From positions 1-61,662 of the forward strand of contig JACGCK010000241.1 of NCBI GenBank assembly GCA_014925825.1: DNA of 61,662 nt, read 5' to 3'. Of the stretch, positions 45,807 to 54,900 are shown piece after piece. Under the pieces are notes generated by a model. It worked only from the letters and a program-made list of their open reading frames with translations, had not been told where the DNA came from and made no database searches. The position numbers and the translations under genes are program-made. The stretch is from Pholiota molesta. Lineage: Eukaryota; Basidiomycota; Agaricomycetes; Agaricales; Strophariaceae. Numbering within the stretch: position 1 is the first letter of the stretch; every line of letters starts with the position of its first letter.

Positions 45807-47761
45807 TCAACGGAGGGTAACAAGTTCTGGAGGAACAGCAAGTCAAATAACTACTTTGGCAAGTCCATGAATATCACTCACCCTCGCCAGAAGTAGGGTG
45901 TATCGCAACAGTATTATCCAAATCCTCTTTCGTGGCTGCAAGAAAGATCCGGCAAGCATCAAAAAAATCATTCGACCCCCAAAAAAAAGCAGAAGCAACG
46001 CACCCCCCATCTTAACAGCGACCCCAAAGCCCTGCATCACCTCGTCGCTCCCCAGCCCGATGAGGTGCACACCGACGACGCGCTCCTCGGGGCCAGCGCA
46101 GATGAGCTTGTACACCGTCGGCTCCTTGTGCTCCTCGTCGATCATCGAGAAGTACAGGGCGCGGAAGGACGATTTATCTAGTACGGAATAGGTCAGTGGC
46201 CGGGTTCCACATTGAGTTTAAGAGGGTGGTGTATAATTAACGAAGGAAGCACGCAGTGGAATGGAATGGATGAACGGAAGGCTAGCCGCGAAAGTGGGCG
46301 AAAGGGAGCTAGACGTACAGATCTTGATAGCCTCATCGCCAAACTGCTTCCTCGCTTGCGGCTCGGTCAGCCCGACGGTGCCAATGGGCGGGTGGCTAAG
46401 AATGGCAAAGGCAAAGGCAAAAGCGAGTTAGCGCGACATTTTAGCCTCTGCGAATAACCTCCATCAATGAAAATAACGAGACGGACGCACGAGAACACAA
46501 CAGTCGAGATGTCCACGTAGCTCAGCTTATCGTTCTTGTACTTCTCCGGGCCAAAGAGGCGGTTCGCCAGCCGCCTGCCCGCCGCGATCGCCACCGGCGT
46601 CAGCAGCCACTTGCCCTGCACGTCCCCGATGGCCGTGATCCCGGGCACGCTCGAGTTCTGGTACTCGTCCACGATGACGTCGCCCTTGTGGTCCAGCTTC
46701 ACGCCGACCTCTTCCAGCCCCATGCCCTTGGTTAATGCATGGCGCCCGATCGCCCACAGCAGCACGTCCACCTCGATCTTGTCGCCCTTGTCCGTGTGCA
46801 CCGTTAGCGCATTGCTCCCTTCCACGCGCTCGACGCGCGTGACCTGCGTCTGGCGGTGCAGGTGCACGCCCGTCTTCTCCATCCACGGCGTGAGCGTCTC
46901 CTGCAGCATGGGGTCGAATGTGCGCAGGACGGTGTCACCCCTAATGAGCAGGTGCGTATCCGTGCCGAGCGCGTTGAAGATGCCCGCGAGCTCGACAGCG
47001 ATATAGCCTGCGCCCGCGACCACGACGCGCTTGGGCTGGTCCTCGAGGTCGAAGAAGCCGTCGGAGCTGATGCCGAGCGACGCGCCGGGGATGTGCTCGT
47101 CCGAGGGCACAGTGGGCTCTCCACCAACGGCGATGGTGATGTTTGTGCCCTTGAGGACGTAGGTCTGCCCGTCGGGGCGGGTCACTTGCACCTCGTTCTT
47201 GGAGAGGAGCTTGGCGAAGCCGTGGTGGAATTCGAGGCCCTCGCGGTCGAAGTTGTTGTGGTAGATGTCGTTGAGGCGGCGGATGTATGCGTCGCGCTGG
47301 GGTTTGAACGCCTTCCAGTCGAACTTGATGTTCTCAGCGCCGCTGAACTTGTAGCCTGGTGCTTGGTGGGAGATCTTGTCTTGCAGATCCGCTGCGTGCC
47401 ACATGATCTGGAGGAGCGGTTAGCAGATGCAAACGGGGAGTATATGCGTTTGCGAACTCGCCTTTTTTGGTACGCATCCTTGATGAAGTATGGATGTTAG
47501 GCGTCATTGGGTATGGGACAACGCATATACGCACCAACGTTAACGCATGTACCGCCAAGGCGAGTCGTCACATCTATGATGGCGACTTTCTTTCCATATG
47601 AAGCTGCCCTTCTCTGCGATGTTGAGCGAGGCACGTAAGTATCGCTTTGTCCAGGGATCTGGACATGAGTGACTGACCCCCGTGCCGGAACCCCCACTTC
47701 CACCGCCAATGACTATGTAGTCATAGAGATCCGTCGTAGGTTTGTCGAAAATCGGAGCCAT
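45807..47761 (-). CDS. GLR1: Glutathione reductase
   Basis: NADPH-dependent flavoenzyme that keeps glutathione reduced, in cytosol and possibly mitochondria. Start ATG 47761 ([20 protein letters not shown], the FAD-binding GGGSGGSG). The redox-active disulfide motif CVNVG plus CVPKK is assembled from two exons. It continues with the NADPH-binding fold ([20 protein letters not shown]), the second FAD block ([20 protein letters not shown]) and the dimerisation domain ([39 protein letters not shown]). The C-terminal active-site motif is [20 protein letters not shown] (catalytic His), reached through two short introns. The stop is 45807-45809. The main exon is GC-rich. No frame break is seen. Confidence 0.95.
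47408..47478 (-). other. 17-nt microexon (second redox Cys) and following GC-AG intron in GLR1
   Basis: The exon 47462-47478 (GATGCGTACCAAAAAAG) supplies the second cysteine of the active-site disulfide and the residues VPKK. The next intron (47408-47461) starts GCGAGT and ends CTCCAG. Using a GT donor instead does not keep the conserved CVPKKVMW-type reading, here [16 protein letters not shown]. Confidence 0.8.
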
Positions 47762-48530
47762 ATCTGCGGTGCTTGTACTGCTGAACGCTCTGTAAATCTA
47801 TGAAAGCAGCGCGATCGCCATCAGCAGCAGCGGCGGCTGATGTAGGTACAGAACCACGCACCTGTGAGAGACGTGTGCTCGGCGACGCAATCTTTGCAAG
47901 GGCTCGTGTGCTGGTGAGCGCAGCGAGCTTCTGGGATGATGATTGAGCGCGGTAGATGCGAGAGTATGAGCGAATCGTCTGTGAAAGCAGACGATGACGA
48001 ATGGCGGAGGAAAGAGAGAGGAGGGGAGCGCGGCACGCCAGAACTGGTTGGGCGAGATTGGGTTTATCAGCTGAATTTATAAGTCAGAGATACTTAGACG
48101 GACCTGCTAAAATAACTGCACGAGGGCAACTGGTGAATGTGATGATGAATCTGGGCGTGATCACACTTGGTAATCCACTGCTGTAAGTCGATAAATAGAT
48201 GTGACTAGATTGTCCGGCTGATACCACCAGTGTGTCAACGCTGCTAGATGCTCAAAGCGCTCAAGCTCAAGCTGAAGTGGGAAATGGCGCAAGGATAGCC
48301 AACGATGGCCTCAGTTATTTAATTTTGTCCCGCCAACATTGGCACATCACGTGCCGACGTGCCACCGGTGCTCGGGCCGGAATACATTAGCAGGCGCCGA
48401 TAGGGGTGTACGCTAAAGACGCTCTCTGCTAGTTACCTGTCCTATTGATGATCCCACAAACTTTCCAGAGTTTATAAATCCAAGTAAGCCATTTGTATTA
48501 ACTGATGCGTAATATTTTTATATAGGGCTC
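47762..48530. other. GLR1 promoter and tautomerase 2 3' flank
   Basis: About 770 bases. Contains the second copy of the dispersed repeat (48341-48455). A stretch at 48228-48305 (CAACGCTGCT, GAAATGGCGCAAGGA) also resembles 44459-44535 near the GLR1 relic. No gene is supported. Confidence 0.45.
48341..48455 (+). repeat. Dispersed direct repeat, copy 2 (partner 45381-45510)
   Basis: See the partner entry. This copy shows CACGTGCCGACGTGCC, then GTGCTCGGGCCGGAATACAT and CTAGTTACCTGTCCTATTGA. Confidence 0.5.
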
Positions 48531-49142
48531 TCATTTTCCAGCACTGGCCAGGATTTTCGCGATCGTCGTTCCGTTGTGTCTGCCGCGCAGAGCTAGTTCA
48601 GCAAAAATATCCAAAAGATTAGGTTTACAAACATACGCTATATTCTCCCTCCCTGGGTCGACAAAGACAATGAATCCGCGAGTGCCTGGGATACCCAATT
48701 TCTCCTGGAAGAACGCGAACAGCGCCTTGCTATACCCATCGTTCAGCTCCGCGCTAAGGTTGTCAAGGCTGTCCTGTGTACATCTAAGTATCAGCCAACG
48801 CACACAAACAAGTCCGGGGCTTGCAGAGCTCACAATTCTCAAGCTGAAAGCAGGATCGAAAGTGCCGCCGGGGGCCAACAGTTCATTGTAAATAACGTTG
48901 ATCATGAAGCTTGCTTCGGGTTTCTTGAGCGTCTCGGCTGCCGCCTGTAAATCACTAATCGTACCCGCCACTTCAACAAGTTTAAAAACGGCGGATTACC
49001 TTCGAGAACTCGAGTACGAATGCCCTCGCATCGGGGATCTGTGGGGAAACAACACGACCGTAAAGGCTCAATTAAGAGGTCAAACTGTCCATAATGCCGC
49101 ATACTTTACCTTTACGTTGGTGACGAGGTTGAGGATGGGCAT
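48531..49142 (-). CDS. MIF-like tautomerase, copy 2
   Basis: Paralog of copy 1 at 32.1 kb with the same exon layout. The start ATG 49142 gives MPILNLVTNVK (catalytic Pro after Met). Next come IPDARAFVLEFSK, then AAAETLKKPEASFMINVIYN, GGTFDPAFSLRI, DSLDNLSAELNDGYSKALFA, FFQEKLGIPGTRGFIVFVDP and GRENIAHNGTTIAKILASAG. The last junction uses the acceptor CGGCAG, which restores NGTT, as in copy 1 (EGTT). The strand segment ISVFVTYNET of copy 1 is replaced here by SFMINVIYNELLAP, so the active-site entrance may differ. Function in fungi unknown. Confidence 0.85.
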
Positions 49143-51523
49143 GACGAAGAAACGTAATATGGATCAACGACATAATCGCGATAAAACCTTGGGTCTATTT
49201 GAATCCCCGTATTTCGGCCAAATTTGCATTGGTGGCCTGATAGTAGCCTCATGCATGGTACCGCTTTGCTTTGTAAAATATTGGTAATATTGTAGTGCAA
49301 GCTGATTCATCTCTTGATGCCATAGCGGACTCCGGGTCCGAAGTACATATTATCCGCTGCTTGCTACATTGCCCGCAGGAGCAGGAGTGCCCAACTTTCA
49401 ACAGCTTGCTATACAAAATATTACCCAAGCTGGTAATACCTAGCTTCCCCCTATTCAAACCCAGACATCTACATGGAACCGCCTTATTTCGTTGAACTTT
49501 TGTTGACATTAAGTCACTCAATGCACAACAATCCCACCCTCACTAGCACACAAAAAACGACTTTATGATAACGATTAATAATGCCTATCACAGAAACCTG
49601 AACAGAGACACGACACAGTGGATAATGTTGGACGAAACCATGGAATGGATGGGGGAAGGATGGTGGGTGAGCAGACAGACAAACAAACGAACAGGACACG
49701 GGACAATGGCACGATGTGTGAGTGGTGGAAAGGAATGCGCGACAGCAACCGTCTAGGCATGTACCAGAAGACAGGGCAAAGGAGGAGGAGGAGAACAGAC
49801 ACAGAAACAGAAATATATGACACCGACAAAACCGAGAGTAGAAAAAAATCGAAGAAAGACGCAAAAAGATGATTGTACAGGTTAAAAAGACAAGCGACGC
49901 GAAAATGATGAGAGGAGAGTGGAATAATGATAAAGAGCGTAAGACCGATTGACTGAATATGGGGAAGGGAATTGATGGACAGGAAGCTAAAGATGATCAG
50001 GTCCAAAAAAGTATCATAACCAAGAAGATTGGGAAAGAGAACGAAATCGGGTATTATGGCCCGCATACATCTCCATGCAGACCAAGAAAGGTGAGACGAA
50101 GCAGCGGATGAGCAAAAAAGGAAAGGGAAGGAGGGAGTAGCTGACGGCGGAGCCATCAGAGTTGGTGTGATTAGTAACAGGCGCTGGCGAGCTGCGGGCG
50201 GGGGTCTACAATAATAACGGGTTAACACAACCGACACCATCACACAAGAAAATAGATTGCACACACCGAAAGACCGCCCGCGCCAGCGGGGTGAGATAGG
50301 TGGTGGATAAAAGCAGCATGATACAGCAATGGTGTTTGGATCGAGATTCGAGAGCAGCAGCAGCAAATAGAGACATGATGGATAAACAAGACAAGACAGC
50401 AGTACCAGCGGCTTTCAGCTTGGTGGATTAATGATAAATTCGACAGTGGAAAAAATGATGATGGATGAATGACAGCAAGGCCGCACGATAACGAGCGACG
50501 GGATGGGACGACGGATGATAGGCGCGCGTGCAGGAGGCTAAGTTTAAACTATAAAGTGCATGTCAGGGTCGCCGAGAATGCTTGATGGCGATGACGCCGA
50601 TGACGGTAGTGCTGCAATCTGGAAGTAAGGGTCGCGCATGACGCGTGCGGTCCGGCGAGTAGCGCTCATACGCAAAAAAAAAGGCAGCAATGCGAAGCAA
50701 GGTAAAAGGCCTTCCGCTGATGCCCACCGACGGAATTTGTGCGGGGCTAAAACCTAAAACGAAAGGAATGAGAGAACGCAGCCAGAGCCCATATAATGCG
50801 AGAGCCAGGTGCTGTCTCCGCCTTCATCCAGCGCCTTCCGCCATGCACCCCACGTCCAAGGCATCCGCATCGCGCCATCCGCGCGTCTATAAACAACAGC
50901 GATCGGCCGCGCTCGGCGTCACGCGCGCCAAGCTACACCCGAAAAATTTGATCGCGCCCCGACTCCGAACGGGATGCAGTCCACAGCGATGCTTCTCGCA
51001 CCTCCCACTCGCACTAGCTGCACCCGCCGTCCGCAACCCCATATGCACCACCACTACAAACCACGCGAATGGTGTTCCACGCATTCCACTACCCCTTCAC
51101 GCTCCGGGTCCCGCCCAGGTGGAAGCTCATCCACGGCTGCCTGCGCATGGCGACCGTGCGCCTCGTGATGCACCGCGAGGAGGGCGTCGTGCCGCGCTGG
51201 TGGCGCGCACGCAGGGCGCGGCGCGCGGAGGAGAGGCGCCGGGTGCGGCTGGTGTGGAGTTTTGTAGGCGCGCTGCGGGGTGGGGGGTGGCACGGGGATT
51301 GGGACTGGGCTGTGTGATGGGGCGTCGGTGGTGGCGGATAGAGATAGATTGAACAGGGAGTAAAGAGAGTGGTGGGGTGGTGGTGGGATGCGCGCGGGCA
51401 AGAAGGGTGCGAGCGGCGGCGTGCCGCTCTAATTTTTTTTCAACGTTTTCTCGGGTTTCTTCAACTTCGTTCCTCCAAAACCTCTCCTCCCTCTCCTCCT
51501 CCCCGCGCGCAGCCAAGGAACCG
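49143..51523. other. 2.4-kb region without a supported gene; downstream flank of the GC-rich gene
   Basis: The minus strand is C/T-rich from about 49560 to 50400 and gives a 263-codon open frame (49575-50366) with odd composition (strings of Leu, Phe, Ser, Cys and Val, no domain). That is typical of pyrimidine-rich untranslated sequence, so I do not call it. 50690-51350 becomes GC-rich with mutually overlapping open frames on both strands, also unsupported. A long 3' UTR of the gene to the right is the simplest reading. Confidence 0.4.
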
Positions 51524-53983
51524 TCATTCCTTGTCCTTATGCCACATCACCTTCTCCACACCAGCGCCCAACATCGTCTTCCGCGCCACATCCGCCTCCG
51601 TCTCCTCGTCCTCCTCTTCCTCCTCCTCATCGCCGTCCTCCTCCTCCTCATTGCCATCGTTCCTCTCCCCCTCCACATCGCTCTCGCTCTCCGACTCGGA
51701 CGACGACGACACCGGGGACACCGGCGCCTCCTCCCCGCCCGCGCCGCCGCCCTCAGCCACATCCGCCAGCAGGTCGGCGCCTGCGAGCGCGCCGTCCGCG
51801 CTACTCTTCTCGTCCGTGGGGCTGACGAGCGACACCGTCCGGCTCAGCGTACGCGCGTGGCTGTGGGAGTGGTGGTGCCGTGGGCGCACGGGCACGGGCA
51901 CGACGTCCGGCACATGCTCCTGCTCCTGCGCCGCCGCCGTCGCCGCCGCCTCGCCGCCGAACGCGAACCCGTTCAGGAGCGCCGCGCTCGGCGTCGGCGC
52001 GCCGCTGTGGCTCTCCATCTCCTCGGCCGCGCTCGTCTCCTCTGCGGGCGCGGGCGTGGGTACCAGGATCGGGCCCGGCTCGTCGTGCGGATTTTGGCCG
52101 AGCGCGAGCGCGGAGAAGGGCGACGCAAGCGCTGCGGCTTCGGCTGGGGGTGGTGCGTCAGCGGAGGCGGGTACCGGCGGGCTGGCGTCTGATGTGGATG
52201 ATGATGGTGATGTCAGTGCTGCGGCTGATGCGACGGGCGCGGACGCAGACGCACCGGTGAGAGCGCCGCTGCCCAGCGCTGAGAAGCCGCCGTCCATCGT
52301 CGACGAGCGCGTCGGCGTGGGCGTGCTCATCCCGCTGCCCGACGTCTCCTCCTTCTCCTCCACTTGCTCTGGCTCCGAGACCACCTTGTCCCCGTTCAAC
52401 AGCGTCTCCGCCTGCTCCTTCTCCAGGCGCTCCTTCTCCTCCCGCGCCTTCCGCTCCCGCTCCTCTCTTCTTCGCTTCACCCACCCCATCCCACTGCCGT
52501 CGTCCTCGTCCTCCACCGCGGCCGGGCTGCCCGCCCCATTGCCGCCCTGCAGGCGCGCCCAGTTGACGCCGCCCGCACTGCCCCCCACGCCCGCACTTTT
52601 CGCGCCCTTCACCGAGCCCATCCCGCCGTACCCCCACTCCACGAACTCGGGCTCCTCATCGCGCGCGCTCGCAAACAGGTTCGCATTCGCCGCGCGCTTC
52701 GCGCCGTACACGCGCCCGTTCAGCATGCGCGCGCCCTTGTGCCGGTTCACGAGCGGCGACGGCTTCGCCGCGCGCGGCGTCGCTGACGCACTGGGGGGTG
52801 CGGCGGCGCCGGCTTTGGACTTGGCGTCGGAGAGCGAGGACGTGCTGCTCGAGGAGAGGTGCCCGAAGAGGGACTTGGAGCGCGACTTGTAGCTCTGCGT
52901 GCTCTGCGTGCGCGCGAGCGGGGAGCCGCTGAAGAGCGCGCTGTCTTTGCCGTTGCTGCTGCCTGCGCTGGACCAGCGGGAGAGCCCCCAGCCGGCGGTC
53001 GCGGTGGTGGCTGAGTCATTCGACTCGCGGGAGGAAGTGCGGAAGAGGTTGATGGTGCCGAGGGTGAGGATTTCCTCGGTGGAGTAGGAAAGGGCTTTTC
53101 GAGCGATGTGGGCGTGGCCGTTGCCGTTGGCTTTCGGTGCGGATGCGTCGATGGACGGGGTGGGGGTGAGAGAGTGGGAGGAAGATCCGGAGGAGGAGGT
53201 GGAGGCCTTCTTGAACGGGCGGCGAAGCAGGGAGAGTGAGCGGGGTTTGGGGAAAGATGCAGCGGATGATGACGTCGTTGTTGGGGCGGCAGACGCCGAA
53301 TTGCCGTTCTGGGGGCGGGAAGAGGGGGCGGAGGTGGAGGAGGGCCCAGGTTGGGATAATGAATCGCCGTTTTTGGCAGGTAGGGCGGATGTGAGGGTGA
53401 CAGGGGACGAGCCGACGCTGGAGACGGGCGAGTACTCGCTGGGCGTGGTCGTGCGCGGGGTGGAGGCGACAGAGGCGGAGGCAGACGAGGAGGCGGAGGA
53501 GAGGTAGGAATGGGTGCTGGTGCTGCTCGAGGAGCTGCTGTATGCGGTGGGGTCGTCTGCATGCGGGGGGCCGAGCACCGGGGGGTCGGGGTCGGGGGCC
53601 GCCAACGCGGATTTTGGGGCGGTTGGGGAGCGGACGACGATGGACGGGGTGGTGGGCAGGAGGAGGGAGGTGGGGAAGGTGTTCACGTCCTGCAGGGGGC
53701 CTATGGGGAGCTCGTTGCCATCGTCTGTGATGAGGACCTCGCGGCGGGGATCTGGGAGGGGGGCGAAGCGGATGCGGCGGGCGCTGAGGGGCGTCGGGGT
53801 GGGCGCCTTTGGGGTGGCGGCGGGGGAGGCGCTGAGGGAGGTGTGGGACGAGGAGGCGGAGGCGGAGGAGGTGGCGCTGCCGGGCGACGACGAGAGCGAC
53901 GTGGCGTAGGGCGTGCCGGCGGGGAGCAGGATGCTGGGGCGCGGGTGGGCGCCGTAGGGGTGGAGGGCGACGGACGAGGCCAT
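51524..53983 (-). CDS. Very GC-rich low-complexity protein of unknown function
   Basis: About 819 residues in one exon from ATG 53983, which sits in an ideal Kozak context (CCACCATGG); in-frame ATGs also exist at 54031 and 54103. Mostly Ser, Ala, Pro and Thr. The better-ordered pieces, which may be the conserved parts, are HPYGAHPRPSILLPAGTPYA, RRIRFAPLPDPRREVLITDD, KALSYSTEEILTLGTINLFR, PLVNRHKGARMLNGRVYGAK and EPEFVEWGYGGMGSVKGAKS. A charged helix follows (WVKRRREERERKAREEKERL) and the tail is very acidic (DGNEEEEDGDEEEEEEDEET). Third codon positions are mostly G or C, unlike the neighbours. Long overlapping frames on the opposite strand are by-products of this bias. It is probably a nuclear or cytosolic regulatory protein, but no function can be given. 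Confidence 0.75.
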   Translation of the reverse strand: MASSVALHPYGAHPRPSILLPAGTPYATSLSSSPGSATSSASASSSHTSLSASPAATPKAPTPTPLSARRIRFAPLPDPRREVLITDDGNELPIGPLQDVNTFPTSLLLPTTPSIVVRSPTAPKSALAAPDPDPPVLGPPHADDPTAYSSSSSSTSTHSYLSSASSSASASVASTPRTTTPSEYSPVSSVGSSPVTLTSALPAKNGDSLSQPGPSSTSAPSSRPQNGNSASAAPTTTSSSAASFPKPRSLSLLRRPFKKASTSSSGSSSHSLTPTPSIDASAPKANGNGHAHIARKALSYSTEEILTLGTINLFRTSSRESNDSATTATAGWGLSRWSSAGSSNGKDSALFSGSPLARTQSTQSYKSRSKSLFGHLSSSSTSSLSDAKSKAGAAAPPSASATPRAAKPSPLVNRHKGARMLNGRVYGAKRAANANLFASARDEEPEFVEWGYGGMGSVKGAKSAGVGGSAGGVNWARLQGGNGAGSPAAVEDEDDGSGMGWVKRRREERERKAREEKERLEKEQAETLLNGDKVVSEPEQVEEKEETSGSGMSTPTPTRSSTMDGGFSALGSGALTGASASAPVASAAALTSPSSSTSDASPPVPASADAPPPAEAAALASPFSALALGQNPHDEPGPILVPTPAPAEETSAAEEMESHSGAPTPSAALLNGFAFGGEAAATAAAQEQEHVPDVVPVPVRPRHHHSHSHARTLSRTVSLVSPTDEKSSADGALAGADLLADVAEGGGAGGEEAPVSPVSSSSESESESDVEGERNDGNEEEEDGDEEEEEEDEETEADVARKTMLGAGVEKVMWHKDKE

Positions 53984-54900
53984 GGTGGAGGGAGTGAAGG
54001 GGCGTCTGAAAATGCGCACCTTTTGGGCCATCGCCACCGCGATCTTGGCACAGCAGCTCCCCGGGGTCCTGCACACGTGTCCCCGATTCAGCCATCCTCC
54101 CACACCATCTCAGATCCCACCCCCCTCGGGTCCCCCGTCGCCCGCCGCGGCCACACCCAGCCGGCCTCGCCCCTGCCCTCCGCCCGGAACATCTCCTCGG
54201 GCCCCTTTCTGGTCTCACATCCGTCTCACCCTCCACGCTGCCACCGTTCCCCCGCGACAACGCGACAGTGCGCGCCCATTGCGGCCATCGAGCACCGTCC
54301 GCGCTCCCATCCCCACTTCATTTACCCCGCATGTACGTCTTCTTGTACGTGTTCTTACGCATCCATCTCTCCCGTTGGCTTTCCACGCACATCGCCGGAC
54401 GATGTCCCCCCTCGTCCAATCATCCAGAGCTAATGACACCCCAATCACTGAAGCCCAATCACCTCGCCTCGCTTCCTGATTATTTACTCACTTCACTTAT
54501 CCTGCCCGTAATCACTCTCGTAACCTCTGGCTAATCTTTCGCTCCACGGACTACCACTCTCTTTCAGCCAATCTATTTAAATTCTGTTCTAATCTATTCT
54601 ACACCCTTCAGCCTTGTCTTTTCATATCTCAAAAAAGTCCGCTTGGCGGTCTATCATACCAGAAACCCTCCTTCCAGCAAATTCTAGACCACTTTTTCCA
54701 CCCTCACCGCACCACACCGCAACGAGGCTTGCAAAGTATCCAACGAACTTGCTTTGGCGCCCAGGCGATCTTCCGTTTATGGGGTTTTACAAGCTCGCCC
54801 ACACTGTAGCTGCTGGTCCATGCAAGTCCCCTTCAAGGCAACAGCATTCAGCACACCAGCTCACGCACACACCCCATTTTCACTTCTGTGCTGCATCCGT
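53984..54900. other. Upstream region of the GC-rich gene
   Basis: C-rich sequence on the plus strand (54060-54420), then C/T-rich AT-balanced sequence to about 54900. Open frames here (54215-54534, 54614-54907) have no motif. Probably promoter and 5' UTR. Confidence 0.4.

Noticed and set aside
49575..50366. 263-codon minus-strand open frame
   Set aside because: Lies in a C/T-rich tract; the protein is mostly Leu, Phe, Ser, Cys and Val without motif or splice pattern, as expected of untranslated pyrimidine-rich sequence.
51369..52892. 507-codon plus-strand open frame opposite the GC-rich gene, and similar long frames at 53016-54260
   Set aside because: They are antisense by-products of strong G/C bias at third positions in the minus-strand gene; composition is strings of Ser, Ala, Arg and Pro without any domain.
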